Source: Plectrocnemia conspersa
Taxonomy: Eukaryota > Arthropoda > Insecta > Trichoptera > Polycentropodidae
Length of the DNA: 64,000 nt
Assembly: GCA_009617715.1 (NCBI GenBank)
Contig: VTFK01000352.1
Span: forward strand, 62,001 to 126,000
Direction of reading: 5' to 3'
This document shows, in pieces, positions 36,601 through 49,651 of this stretch. Below the pieces are notes generated by a model. It saw nothing but the letters and a program-made list of their open reading frames with translations. It was not told the origin of the DNA and did not search any database. Made by a program: the position numbers and the translations under genes. How positions within the stretch are numbered: the first letter of the stretch is position 1; each line of letters opens with the position of its first letter.

Positions 36601-36800
36601 AAGCTTCCTTGAAGGACCATTATAAAAGATATATACTCGGTAACATCATCAATCACTTACAACCCCCCAATGGACACGAATCACCCACCAAGCTCTCGAA
36701 AAATCACCAATCGAATCATCGACGACCACTCGACAGACTCTCAATTCGACATAATCACCGAAAATTATCAAATACATGTTATGGTAATTTATATATTTTA
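36600..36800. other. Unrecognised balanced-composition segment
   Basis: A 200-base, C-rich (plus strand), TCACC- and CGAC-containing segment follows a TATAAAAGATATATA sequence near 36620. It could be an LTR remnant, but no partner or boundary was found. Confidence 0.2.
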
Positions 36801-36929
36801 TACAATAACTGCTCTGTAGCAATTAATTAGCTGCAATTGTCAAAAAATACAGCTTTTTATAAATATATTGTATAATGCACTAAAAATATATAATATTCAT
36901 TTCCCTAAACCTCAAACTGTTGAGATGCA

Positions 36930-37440
36930 AAATTTTACGTTCAGAAAGAACAAGCATTGTCGGTAGCAAGCGGAGCGCGAGAGATTAAACATCCAACATT
37001 CGCAAGCGCCCCACAGCCCACACACGTTCGACATCGGCAACACTTTGCCACTATTAAAAAAGCCCCGAACACGGTAATATTTTATACGTTCTACTAGCGA
37101 TGGATGAAAAAAGAGAAGAGAACTTAAACGGCCACCGGCCCCGGGATCTGACGGGCGATCAATCAACCCTTGTTCGTTCGCCAAATGAAACGAACATTAT
37201 TTCAAGCCAAGATAAAAGAGAATCGCATTCCGGAAGGGCTCCGGTGCACCCTTCCAGATCCTGGCTCCGCCCCAATGCGAGTTTTTTCCTTCTTCCTTTA
37301 TGATAGCAACGATGCGTCCTTCCCTTGAATAAATCGATTTCCGGCTTGATGTGCCAAAGAGGAGACTATGGTCATTTCCGAGTGGAAATCAAAACTCACT
37401 TTCTCCAGTCTGCGAGATAATTAAATATGGAATCTGATTC
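36930..37440. promoter_or_regulatory. GC-rich island, candidate regulatory element or small exon
   Basis: About 500 bases of balanced sequence include a genuine-ATG frame of 67 codons at 37100-37303 (MDEKREENLNGHRPRDLTGD). It has no domain, and the minus strand is open over a similar length, so coding is unproven. The compositional contrast with the AT-rich flanks is strong. Confidence 0.28.
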
Positions 37441-37452
37441 AGATGAAATATT

Positions 37453-37500
37453 TTAACCCTTAAGTGAAGCCGTAAGACTCAAATGGCTTCATAAATTTTA
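37453..37500 (+). repeat. piggyBac-like terminal fragment
   Basis: The sequence opens TTAACCCTTAAGTGAAGCCG and holds a small inverted pair, GAAGCC and GGCTTC. It resembles the TTAA-flanked end at 17843. No opposite end is visible. Confidence 0.35.
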
Positions 37501-39180
37501 GCTACCTTCTTATCGTACATCTCTTCAATAACTTACTTAATTAAAATTATCTTTAACTTTGGTTGTATTAAATTCTGAAATGTTTTATTTCAAATAATTT
37601 TAAATACTTAAATAATTTATGAAAATATGTATATAAATATTTTTTCTTTTCCTTAAAGTTTTGTGCGTGTTTTATAAGTATTTTTTTAAATTATTTTACT
37701 CGATTTACCATGCTTTTTCTGTGATGTATAGCGAGTGTACATATATTTTTATTACAAAAATGTTTTTATAATCAAATCAATTCAATTTTTATAACTTATA
37801 TATTCTTCCGCGATACGCCTATATTTAAATTTAAATAATTACAATATGTTAGTCATTAACAGAAGTGACAAAAATTAATAATTTGTGAACAGTCAATCAA
37901 ACTTATGAGTGTTGCCAATCGTATATTTTACCTAACACGAGTGATGTTCACATAAAAAAGTTTTCAACTTCAATTTTAAACATTATACTTGTAAAAACAT
38001 ATTCGAGAAATTTACTTTTCGTACTTAAATTTCTGCATTTATATAGAATAATTTCAGTTTTCAATGCATTTTCTCGTTTTCAGTACTTATGTATATCACT
38101 TGGTACATGTCGACTTTCACAATTTATATAATAATTATTTCATGATAATATTAGTATTTTATCATTTTTAAATCACTATTTTGCATATGTACACTGAGTA
38201 TACATCACCGGAATTCATAGATATTTTTTAGTTTCAAGACTTTTCATCCATTAAATATATTTTTTTAATTACTTCAAAAGAGCACGCGTTAATTTTTAAT
38301 TAAAATTATTTTTAAATCACACATTTTCATAAAAATATTTTTTAATCGAAACAATTTGAAATTTGACTGTCTTAGTTGTATAATTATGTGCTACTTCTTA
38401 GGGTTCCTGCATGTTGAACTCTTGAAAATTTAGGGCGACTGCTTGGCTGGACCAAATCACACAATCTGTCAAATATGGCTGTTTTTCTGATTTTTTAAGT
38501 TTTGTCTGAATCGATTCATATCTATTTTTACATATGTCTGCAATTATTTGAAAGTATAAATAATTTAAAAGTGTATTAATTTAAAACAATAATTAATTTA
38601 AAAGTGAAAACACATATAAAGTGTATATATATATATAAAGTATATAAAAACTAGCTGTCGGTCCCACACTACCGTGAGGTACCGCAGCTAGTCTACAAAT
38701 AATTGAATAGTGTGTGTAACAATTATGTAAAAATTACATTTTTCTTCAGCTCACAACTCTAATTACGACACCTAGAGTATAAATATATAAATTATATTAT
38801 AATTTATTTAATAAATATAGAAAAGTCCTATGCATATAGATCTATATTTCATGGGCAAGTTGCCTTGTGATCAACATCGACGCTGCAGCGGTCAGTCGCT
38901 CGTAATGAAGAAGGACTAAGGTCTAATTAAGTAATTAGACCCGAACACTTACTATAGGATTTCGAATTACAGTCGGTCTATAATTAGTATGTGAATCAAA
39001 CACTATGATTTCCACAGCTAGCGATACATTAGCTTAATTAATCAATGGACTTACATTGCCTAAATATATACTAAGACAACTATAATTACAAAAGAAAGAA
39101 AAAATGTAAATAAATACATATAAAAAATTAGTGCAACATATTTATTGAATATATATAACATATTTATTGAACATATTTAC
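37500..39180. other. AT-rich intergenic DNA with a second hairpin-type repeat end
   Basis: A diverged relative of the 35881 hairpin lies at 38651-38692 (arms CTAGCTG and CAGCTAG, inner arms imperfect). The remaining sequence carries no coding signal. Confidence 0.4.
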
Positions 39181-39390
39181 AAATAATTTACAGGTTACTA
39201 TTATCTTGATATTTAACACTGAAGGATCTGTCGCTTGAATATGGTTCAAATATGAAGTAGATATTATAATAAAGTGCTTTCTAATATTAAAATTGTAATT
39301 CTGTGTGCCACACTTTGTCGAAAGCTTTACTGATATCTAATAATGCCGCTGAAAAGAATTTATATTTGTGAGCTATGGTTTATTTTATTG
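39180..39390 (-). pseudogene. LINE reverse-transcriptase fragment
   Basis: On the minus strand, RT motif A reads AALLDISKAFDKVWHTEL at 39295-39350. In the same general frame and just downstream come LYYNIYFIFEPYSSDRSF and SVKYQD, matching the following RT region of jockey/CR1-type elements (ILKSYLxDRxFxVxxxxE). It is a short remnant with stops upstream. Confidence 0.7.
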
Positions 39391-39399
39391 ACAATATCT

Positions 39400-39980
39400 T
39401 ATGACCAAATAATTGTGTAATAATTATAAATTTTATACGAATCATCCGTATTTAATTTTAATTAACCCATAAGTACCCCTAAAAAACTACACATTGTTTG
39501 TAAACAACGCACACTAGACAATAAATTCTACCCTGCACACATTGATATTGCTCTTAACTGCTTAGTAGCCGATTGCCTAAGTGGTCAAGAGGGGTATCTG
39601 AGAAGCGATGCAATTGACTCGCAGACATCCTCATCTGCGATTCGCCAAAGCTATCTCAAACCAACATTAAACCGACAAGAATACAACGACATGAATGTAT
39701 GGTTTTTTAACGCATTATGAAGTATCTTTACGAATGTTAAATTTAATTAAAATGAATTGAAGCTATTTTCTTAAACTAAACAATGTGATACATTTAATAT
39801 ATAAGAAAAATATTAAAAATTAAAATGGGATTTGATATTTGTATTTAGTAACATACATATGTATCTCATATTGCATATATTGCCAACCTACGATATAAAT
39901 AGCATTTCATGTATAACCATAATAAGCTTGACAGCTAGTAAAAAGTGCAAAAGAACATCCTCGACTAAAATCCATCAAAA
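39400..39980. other. Intergenic DNA, nothing recognised
   Basis: Mostly AT-rich with a more balanced patch near 39500-39690. No gene or repeat is assigned. Confidence 0.35.
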
Positions 39981-39989
39981 GTCGTCACA

Positions 39990-40400
39990 AATGATTTAAG
40001 ATGAGTGTCCAGAGTCTGAGCCAAAAACAACATAAATCTCCGGTTGCATGGCAGTATCACGTGACTAATGTCAGCAGTCAGTGCAATATAGCCACAGTCT
40101 CCCTCATAAAGTGTCCCGTTGTCACCGTGCCCCCACCGCCCCAAACCAGTCCCTGTCCGCTATTTATGGGGCAATATCGCAGATTTTTATGTGGTATCTT
40201 TTATTAGATTTTGTGACTCGTCCGCCGCGTGCGACGAATAGCGGGGTGTTTTTCACCCCGTACCTCCTTAGTTACCGAGAGAAGGCGTCATAGATTGACT
40301 GATAAAAAATCGGATGACCAAATTTGTTTGAAAAATAGAACTGCCATCGCTTTTTAATGACGGCCTATAAACGCCGCTGAAACTTTTTGTATTCACGATT
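39990..40400. promoter_or_regulatory. GC-rich island with hairpin, candidate conserved element
   Basis: A balanced to GC-rich segment contains an inverted pair CGGGGTG and CACCCCG (40242-40260) around a T5 loop. Overlapping frames in two phases have no domain. Regulatory function is inferred from composition. Confidence 0.28.
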
Positions 40401-41497
<1,097 letters not shown>

Positions 41498-41499
41498 AT

Positions 41500-42220
41500 T
41501 ACCGAAATTCATTAGAAAAGTATACTCATCTCGCACGTTGGAAGGGGTAGTGTGAATGCGGCGTTCTTCTGAATAACTGCCAGGTTCGTGGGCACAGTTC
41601 GCTGGACTTGAGATGAGCATGTAACGTGTCTCTTGATTCTGTAATCATTTACAAATATCGACTTAATTATATGCAATTTGCTTTCTTGCATTGTTTTCTT
41701 TTAATGTGTGTTTCTTAATTTATTAAACCACAAGTTTAACCCGACAGTTGCGCGAAATCACGGGGTATATAATTAAATAAACGTTTGTTTGTTTCGCGCG
41801 CGAGGGTGATTAAAAATGCAATTCGCGTGGGACTATGCGGCCGCGCTTTTAATTCATTATATGTAAATGTCTCGATGAATTTATGGCCATACTCGTATAT
41901 TCCATGAAGAGCCAACTGAAAAAAAAACTGCCTCCGCGACGTGTTTCTGTCTATCGTTATGCAAACTTATGCAAATTCCCGCTGTGGGCCGGCGTAATAA
42001 AATTAATTTGCTTTTCAGCACGCGCATAATAAACAAAGTGCAGGGATTTCGTCGCTGCGAGGGATTCACATTAAGGATGCGCCTCCTTTTTGCACCTTGC
42101 TTTTTGTACGCCACTTCAATAGAAATGGAGCGCGAGGACTGATACATTAAAGTGTCAGTCTTGATTTGGCAATGTGAGCCTAAATAATTCAAGCTTAATT
42201 CTATATTCATTCTAGGAATC
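41500..42220. promoter_or_regulatory. Balanced-composition segment, candidate regulatory region
   Basis: This unique sequence has CpG-rich patches (near 41795-41850) and a TATATAATTAAATAAA stretch near 41766. The minus-strand 109-codon frame has no domain or splice support. Confidence 0.27.
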
Positions 42221-42945
42221 CATCAAACTTTTGTTGAGTTAAAAATAGCTTATCTGATTCATAGATAATAGATTTATTTAAATATGTCAATCGCCACCTA
42301 ACAGTTTATTATATAACATAAATAAATACGTTTGGGTATTGGTAGACTTTATTGTTTATTAAGCCATACAAAGTATTAACTCTTTTAGATAATAGATAAA
42401 CTAACTCCCGTGGTTTAATTCAATTGCATCTGAAAAGAGCAAACTGTAAAACTAAATTATTTTTAAAGATAAATAACTAATGAATTTCTTTGGTTTAGTG
42501 ATATTTATAAATAAAATGCTTTTTTGCATTGCACCCATAATATTTTTCTATCTGATCTTTCAAATAACAGCGTTTTTTTTACAAATAAATCCGCTGAGGA
42601 ATGCGCACTTGTTGAGTCACAGTAACTTTTTTGACATTAGCCATCAGTTTTTTTCCCCTGCGCTTTTTTTATATTTTCTTATGTTGTCGATACATATTTC
42701 ATGTTAATAAAGACTTTTCTATGGATAATGGCAATTTAAGGTAATTTTAATAATGTCAAAATGATATAATATTTTAATTAAATGATTTTTTCGATTTTTT
42801 TTCCCAATATTGATATTACCAGTAAGTAAAAAATCTAGCCTAACAGGATACCTCAGTGAAACAAGATGCTCAAAAAACAATACATAGTGTAATTTTAGTA
42901 AACAAAAAATAATATAATATAAGTAAGATTAAAAATATTACTCGA
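42221..42945. other. AT-rich intergenic DNA
   Basis: Only AT-driven frames were seen, and no feature is assigned. Confidence 0.45.
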
Positions 42946-42949
42946 AAAA

Positions 42950-43171
42950 ATGGATACATGTGTAGTTAAAAAGAAAAAATATAAAAAACATGAAATATTA
43001 AATTTAAATAAGTCGGACCAGCTCCTCGTAGCTGACATTCAACATGTTAAGGAGCCGGATGGTGACATTGTAAGCGAGTCTGCTAATGCGCGTCCTCTTT
43101 TGATGGCCCTAACATCAAAAGAGGACGCGATCATAATTTTCGAAGACGTTCCGAAACCAATATCATTTTAA
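42950..43171 (+). CDS. Small hypothetical ORF containing a perfect DNA hairpin
   Basis: This 73-codon frame begins at a true ATG and ends with TAA. The first 20 residues are Lys-rich and AT-driven, but residues ~24-73 (LLVADIQHVKEPDGDIVSE, then FEDVPKPISF) have balanced composition unlike the surroundings. Its DNA includes a perfect 17-bp inverted repeat (43089-43105 with 43113-43129). I do not recognise it. It could be a fragment of a transposon-encoded protein or a small gene. Confidence 0.25.
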   Translation: MDTCVVKKKKYKKHEILNLNKSDQLLVADIQHVKEPDGDIVSESANARPLLMALTSKEDAIIIFEDVPKPISF

Positions 43172-43174
43172 TAA

Positions 43175-43880
43175 ATATTGTAATTAATTTATAAATAACA
43201 ATAAAAATAATATCATAAACTTGCAATGATTGAATTTAAATATACATTCAGGAAAACCATAATTAGACAATAAAAAATACTACTCTGCACATAATTTACT
43301 ACTTTTTTGATCAACCTGGACTCTTCCGCATTCAACGCCACCATCCAATTCTGACACCTAAATTACATCTCTGTATTATATATTAACAAAATATTCTGTT
43401 ACTGCGATAAAATTATTTGTGCATTCTTGTACAAAAAATATTTTGAAAAAAATGTTTTATTTTATTTTGAGAACTCCTATATTAAAGGAAAATTGCCATT
43501 TGGCTTTCCAGTCTACTACTTTGAATTATTATGCATCTTCAAGGTTCATTCAACTTTTATTTAACAACTGGACTGTTTATAGAATTATTGTACTGGCAAC
43601 AGATGGATCAAATTGTTTGTATGCTTGTCATGCCAACGAACAATATTTGACAAATACAGCAAATGCATGAATATGAGTCGAAAGTGTGAATGAATTTACT
43701 TTCTTTTCTTAAAAAATATAGGTTTAAAAAGGGTTGAAAATAGCATAATAAAACCAGACTCAAAAGTTTGCTTACAAAAAATGATTATAATATTTTCCTT
43801 CTACACATAATTTTTTTTTAATAATAATACTAATATTTCAGTATTATGATTAAATCATTACCGGTATTTAATACCTATTT
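43175..43880. other. AT-rich intergenic DNA
   Basis: An 83-codon frame at 43419-43670 starts at a non-ATG codon and shows no known motif. Nothing else is supported. Confidence 0.35.
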
Positions 43881-44080
43881 ATAGCCTTTTCGCCTGACCC
43901 ACCTAAACTCGGTGTGCGAAAAACCCTTTCAAAACATTTTAATTTAAAATTGAAATCAAAGCGTCGCATTTGCGGTCCCGCCACCGCCCTTTTCAGGTTT
44001 TCACCGTTGAAGTTTTGATGTTCCTCTGATGCTGAAGCGGCACCAAACCTGACAGCGTTTTCCGACAGGAAGTTATTGTT
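43880..44080. promoter_or_regulatory. Balanced island, candidate conserved element
   Basis: About 200 bases of unique, CpG-containing sequence lie between AT-rich flanks. No coding frame is supported. Confidence 0.25.
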
Positions 44081-44305
44081 GGAAACTTTTAGCGTACCTC
44101 ACATTTATATTTATTGCCAGACTATGAATAAAAAAATAGCTTGAAATTGTGGACGTTTCGATTTTGAACACATAATAGTTTTGGATAAAAAAAAATATAT
44201 ACAATCGTTTGCAAATAAATAAAATACAGTTATACCTAGAAATGTTTGTTTGAATTTTTAACAAGCTTAGTATTATATTTTCCCATCGTCAGACAGACGG
44301 GTTAT

Positions 44306-44390
44306 TCGAAAAAACGTGGCAGTTAAATTTAACTGCTTGTGTAACAAGTTAATTCCCTAGATGTCCGTATTAGATTTAAGCGATATTTTG
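44306..44390 (+). repeat. Dispersed repeat with 16-bp palindrome, copy 2
   Basis: This aligns with 9843-9925, including the perfect palindrome CAGTTAAATTTAACTG at 44320-44335 and the following GTGTAACAAGTTAATTCCCT. Confidence 0.6.
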
Positions 44391-45112
44391 CTTTACATTA
44401 AATTTATTTTACAAAATAATATATAAACATATAAATTGTTTGTTAATACTATTTTATTTTGGATGCCCGGGTCATAAAATATTTCACATCGAATTTAAAA
44501 AAAAAATTATGTGTCGTAAATTTACTTATAATTACTTATATTGGTGAAGAATTTAATTTTTGCCACAAATATGCCATATATAAATTCTTAATCTGTGTTA
44601 AAATCAATGTATTAATATATTTTTTAATATAAGTGTATCATCAATCTTCAAGACTTTCTTTTTAACATAATAAAATAACATTAATAATGGCAATTATATT
44701 ATTAAATGTGATGCATCGTTTATATTTATATATTATAAAAATATTGTATGTGCAATAATGCTAATTTTTTTTTATGTGTGAAAAAAAAATTTTCGACTTA
44801 AAAATAGCTACAAGAAAATACTCAATAGTTGTAATTATATTTTTTTTCCATTTTACTATTTTTGTTAAAATAGATTTTTCACCTAGCAATATACATATAT
44901 ATTTTTTATAATGATTCTATAATCTAATCTATAGGTTGATGCATAAGTAACGTCGTATTTTTACATCGACTATCATACATTTTTTGTAACCAACTGTTTT
45001 AATATCTGTGCTTAATGTTGTATTTGTATTATATAAAGGAGGGTTTCTTCTAACATTTTTTTAGTCTAATGTCAGCGGTTGAGTTATACAGAGCCCTTGT
45101 GATTTTTTTAAA

Positions 45113-46615
45113 ATGTCAGAGAAAAAAGTCCATATTCGACATTTTTTTACTTTTATTTTTTTTTAAAGGCCATAATGCAACATTTGCAACCAAAAACATA
45201 CGTGATGTGTACGGCAGGCATCAAAAGATTCCCTATCGAGCTCGACGGTTTACCGTTACATTCTAATTAGAATCCACTACTATTTGCCTCTCAGCCATAC
45301 ACCGTGGGGGTGTTACCCTGCGCTTCTAAAGAAATATTTACCATTTGATTTTTATTATATAATAATGCTCTTTTCTTATAATAAATATAAATAATTTATT
45401 GCTTTTGGAAACAAAAATAGTAGGAATACATTTAATAATGATTATAATAATTATATTTATTTAAAATATCGTTAAAATTCTGCACAAAATTTAAAAAAAT
45501 CAGATACATAAGTAGTAAAATTATAAAATGAAGTAGGTGGTATTGTAGGCTAATCAAATTTATTCATTTAACAATCCAGAACTGACGCCGATCCCCTAGA
45601 AATAAAAGTGGGAGTGGTGTCGCATGCAACGAAAAAAGAGATAAAGCATGCTCTTTCGTGTAACGGTACTTCGTCCAGATGACATGAGAATCTTATGAAG
45701 CGTACGGCAGAAGTGCTATCGATGTTCGAAACAGTCAACGATGGTTTGCTAAATTCAGATCTGGGAATTCATCAACAGCTGATGAAGAAAGAGTGGGGCG
45801 CCCTTCAACCACCGATAATGATGTTCTGAATGACATACTTGAAACTGATCTTCGTCAAAATACCAGGGACATCGCAATGAAGATGGGTATAATTCAATCT
45901 ACGGTGGTGAGGCATCAGAATCACAGTGGAATGGTTTCCAAGTACAACGTTTGGGTCCCGCACAACTGCTGGACCGAGTTGCCACATGTGTTTCTTTGTG
46001 TGCGAGACAAAAGCATGATCTTTTTTGCTTCGACTAGTGACTGGGGATGAAAAATTGGTTGTCTATAACAATAAAACTAGGAAGCGACACTGGGCCAAGC
46101 CAAGACAAGTCCCATTAACCACTCCAAAGGCAGAACATCATTAAAAAAATAATGCTTTGTGTTTGATGGGATATGAAGGGTATTATTTATTACGAGTTAT
46201 TGCAACATAACCAAACAATTAATGCTGTTAGATATTGTGAACAGCTGCAAAAATTAAACTCGGCACTCGTAAGAAAACGACCTGAACTTAGCAATCGCAA
46301 GGGTGTCATCTTTCATCATGACAATGCGCGGCCTCATTCTGCAATTATGACACAGCATAAATTAAAGGAGCTCAATTGGGATGTTTTAAAGAATCCACCT
46401 TATTTTCCTGACTTAGCTTCTTCTGATTTTCACTTGTTTTTATCTGTACAAAATTATTTAAATGCAAAAAAAATAATACAACCGATGAGGTAAAAACAGC
46501 ACTAGATTCGTTCCTTGCATCGAAACTTGAAAGTTTTTATTTTAATAAGATTAAAAAGTTGACAGAAAGATGGGAGACATTCATTAGCAGTAATGGAAGA
46601 TATGTAGTTGATTGA
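45113..46615 (+). pseudogene. mariner transposase, disrupted
   Basis: The N-terminus (MSEKKVHIRHF) shifts frame at a T-rich tract into KGHNATFATKNIRDVYG and is interrupted at 45210. It resumes at 45703 with YGRSAIDVRNSQRWFAKF, then an HTH region (GRPSTTDNDVLNDILETD, then STVVRHQ). The DDE core follows in broken frames: TGDEKLV near 46038, HHDNARPHS near 46315 and PPYFPDLASSDFHLF near 46398, keeping the mariner D,D34D pattern. The end WETFISSNGRYVVD and a TGA close it at 46615. Frameshifts and the insertion make it non-functional. Confidence 0.85.
45210..45710. mobile_element. Non-autonomous TIR element nested in the mariner (8-bp target duplication)
   Basis: TACGGCAG occurs on both sides of a 485-bp insert, at 45210-45217 and 45703-45710. 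Removing the insert and one duplicate restores the transposase reading through DVYGRSAI. The insert has imperfect terminal inverted repeats of about 45 bp. Both ends, read inward, show GCxTCAxAAGATTC and then GACGxxxTACCGTTACA. An 8-bp duplication is characteristic of hAT, P and a few other superfamilies. There is no coding capacity. Confidence 0.75.
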
Positions 46616-46689
46616 TTTAATTAAATTTTTCTGAAAATATTAATTATTGTTTTTTTAAAAAAATACGACGTTACATATGCATCAACCTA

Positions 46690-47255
46690 AATATACATAT
46701 ATTTAAATTATGTGTTTTTAAGTTTTTAGCATAGCTATTTTATTATTAAAAAAATTATTAAGCCCACAAACCGTATGAATTTTCATACGATGACAATATA
46801 CACAACCATCATAAAAAAAATAAAGTATTAAATGGTCCATCATTTTTTGCCAAATTTGCGGCTTTAATAGAAAAAAAGTACAAAGTGAAGAAATTCTCCA
46901 TGACTTTGTCAGATAAAACTTTTTTCTATTCATTATTATCAAAAAAAAAAATTTAAAAATTTAATAAATATCTCACTTCATCTAAAAATAGTATAGATAA
47001 AAAATCTATAGCTAATTAAAAATAGTCTTATTATTCTTATCTTAATCAAATAGATTTTTTTTTAATATTTGCTTTACGTTTAATTTACTTATTTTTGCTT
47101 CTAAAATATTCAAATTAAATACGCTTTGCTTACTAACTTGTATTATATTATATAATATATATTCCATATTTGGTTTACTAAGCTCCTAAAACTAATATTA
47201 TTAATATGAGCTTTATTTCTCGGAAGTAAATACTTAATATTGACTGCAACATAAA
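46690..47255. other. AT-rich intergenic DNA
   Basis: Nothing beyond AT-driven frames was seen. Confidence 0.5.
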
Positions 47256-47259
47256 CACT

Positions 47260-47730
47260 TTACAACGGCTTATAAAGGCGAACCCTGATATTCAAATTCA
47301 ACATACCAAATATTTTTATACGAGCCCACAACAAAACGTTAAACAAACCAAAACCGTACCAGTTCCACATTTTTATTATCGTAGGTGTCATAAAACACGC
47401 ATTATAAATAACCCGAATAAGAACACGCAATCGAATATGTTATGTGTGAGAGTGTGACGAAACAGTCGGATGTTTGGGGGCATCCCCGTTTTACCTGTTC
47501 GATAAAAAGTGACTCGTCTTATAAAATCTGAGGTCCCAGATAATATGAAAACCTGTTTGACAGACGTGTCGTTAAACTCGTTCTGGTGCATCTTCACATC
47601 TACCTCGGTACACCTACTCGCAAACAATTAAGGCGTTTCGAATTCAACACCGCTGGGACATTCCCGAATGATGCTTTGATAATGAGACAGTTGTACGGTT
47701 CAAATTGGAGGTTAATTGATGGAAATGGAG
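47260..47730. promoter_or_regulatory. Balanced island, candidate regulatory element
   Basis: About 450 bases of unique, mixed-composition sequence include CpG-containing blocks. The 79-codon minus-strand frame has no domain. Confidence 0.25.
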
Positions 47731-48385
47731 ATTATCAATAAGAATTTGATTCGTATAAATTGTCTTTTTTTAATGCAGTATATTAGATAATACAGTTGAT
47801 TATTATCATAGTCAGTAACTAGATTTATGTTCGGAAGCAAATAAAGATCAACTGACATTCTTATTAGCATATCTTAGGGGAGAATCCTTTTTAATATCAT
47901 AAAAATGTATTTGTGTTGGGACATATATTTTTATTTAAAATAAATGAAGACCATCGGGACCTAACAGGTTAGCTCAATACATCACGATGGTTAAAAAAGA
48001 ATGCACAGTATTATTACAATACACAAATATATAGTAAAAAAGTAAAAATTAAAAAATATTAAAATTAAATATGCAAAAGGAGCCAGATGGCGTTAACTAT
48101 ATTAATTTATGCATAAAATAAATATTTATTATCAATTTCTATTTAATATATCCACAACTTTGAAAATAAGCTAATCCAAATATACCTCCAGACCGTCATA
48201 ATTGGATGTGGTGGCAATGAGTGGGCGAGCACTAAGCCTCCTTCACGACAAAACAAGTACCAGTTTATATTTAGAATGTTACTTTTATTAAAAAAAAAGC
48301 ATTGTTGCTTTTGACAGTTATACGACTGTATACACCGCCTTCCATAAGCCACATATAAATCTTGTTTAAAACTAATTAGTAATAT
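47731..48385. other. AT-rich DNA, possible LINE 3' flank
   Basis: It contains an ACCATCGGGACCTAACAGG segment and its short inverted partner CATCACGATGGT near 47950-47992. This may belong to the 3' end of the minus-strand LINE that follows. No gene is visible. Confidence 0.3.
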
Positions 48386-48960
48386 TTAAAAAAAGCTGAG
48401 CATTTTGGAATATTTATCGCAAACGTCGTTAAGGTGTAAACAGAACCTCCACTTGTTCTTAAAAGTGATTCTGATATATGTAGTGAAAGTTTCTTTAGAC
48501 AATATGTTTGCACTGAGGTTGCAGGAATAATCTGAGCGCAAACGGGAGCGAAAAAATGACACAGTGTGGTATTTTCCGATACTAAATGGCAGACGAAACC
48601 CCATCTCCATAAATAATCTAATAAGCAATTTTAAATCATCGACTACTTAAATTTGTAACTGCCGTATTTATGTCATTAATAAATAACAATGAAATATTCT
48701 TTAGACAATCGGCCGCCATAGGTACTCGAGAATAACCGAGTTAAATCATCCGAGCAACTGAGGTAAGACAATTTTTTTACTAATAATTTATGACAAACTT
48801 TGTCGAATGTCTTCTCACAATATATACGACATCTAATATATGTTTGATTTAATATCAGATCCTATATTTTAATACACTTTAGATCACAGCAAAGTAATCT
48901 CTAAATTGATGCTTCATATATAATTCAATACTCATTCGAACAAGATAACCAAGCAGGACG
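48386..48960 (-). pseudogene. LINE reverse-transcriptase fragment
   Basis: On the minus strand, FDKVCHKLLVKK (RT motif A end) is at about 48770-48815. LGYSRVPMAADCLKNISLLF and INDINTA follow near 48670-48740, a decayed GVPQGSxLGPLLF-INDI block. The open C-terminal RT region at 48386-48628 reads KYHTVSFFRSR and TYIRITFKNKWRFCLHLNDV, then CDKYSKMLSF. The order and wording match CR1/jockey-type non-LTR elements. The key PQGS is lost, so the copy is inactive. Confidence 0.7.
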
Positions 48961-49460
48961 TTTTCGATTCACAAAAAGGCACTTGATTCAAATTCACCTC
49001 GACGTTAAACATCGCGTGATGTATTGTAAACGGACCGTTTGCGACGTAACAATCAGACAACAACGTTCACGTATACACGGGGCCCGTAAAATTGTTTTTT
49101 TTTTCTCCGTGTTTACTTTTGCCCGTGAAAATTATTGTATTGTCCCGTTCCAGCGAACGAACAATAAAGTCCCGTCGCCCACTTTATTAATGGAAACGGT
49201 TAACTGCGGTCCGCGTCGGTGTCCGAGGTCCAACGGACCCCTGAGGAGACTCGGATTAATGACGGGAGCCCGGGGGGCGGATTCGAACCCCGGCACACCG
49301 GACAAAGTATGATTCATAGCGTCGACGACGTGGACCGATGTTTCGGCTGAACGTTAAGAATTTAATTAATTTCCCTGCCGGTGACCGGCTGTTGTTTTAA
49401 TTTGTTTTGTTGTCATAATGGATGCTTTCACACTAATTGTGACCTTGGATTAAAAAAAAT
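48961..49460. promoter_or_regulatory. GC-rich island, candidate conserved element
   Basis: A 450-base segment of high CpG content (densest at 49195-49390) includes the near-palindrome GCCGGTGACCGGC at 49377-49389. A tRNA B-box-like GGTTCGAATCC occurs on the minus strand near 49280 but without a tRNA fold. No coding frame is supported. Confidence 0.3.
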
Positions 49461-49651
49461 CGCTAGCCCTTTGTAAAGGAAGTTGAAAAAAATTTAATTT
49501 AATAAAAAACGTTGATGAGTATTCAGCCGTGTAGCGTGAAATTTATTGTTTTGACTAACACACTTCCATTCAATTTTAAAAAAAAAATATTATATAATTA
49601 TAATGTATGTATGTAAATATATAGGGAACCATAAAACAGTGAAAAATCGAC

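Larger units (their letters stand above)
44934..46687 (+). mobile_element. mariner element, decayed, carrying a nested insertion
   Basis: The ends are inverted repeats of about 29 bp, GGTTGATGCATAAGTAACGT on the left and the same with one mismatch on the right. Each is flanked by TA, the mariner target duplication. The TIR sequence resembles the cecropia-type mariners. The element is 1754 bp long. Subtracting the 493-bp nested insertion leaves about 1.26 kb, the usual mariner length. Confidence 0.88.

Noticed and set aside
42480..42707. 75-codon frame beginning with a true ATG, hydrophobic
   Set aside because: It is T-rich composition giving F/L/I runs, with no signal-peptide logic or homologous motif.
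49265..49300. tRNA-like B box GGTTCGAATCC on the minus strand
   Set aside because: No A box at the right spacing and no cloverleaf can be drawn, so it is neither a tRNA nor a clear SINE.
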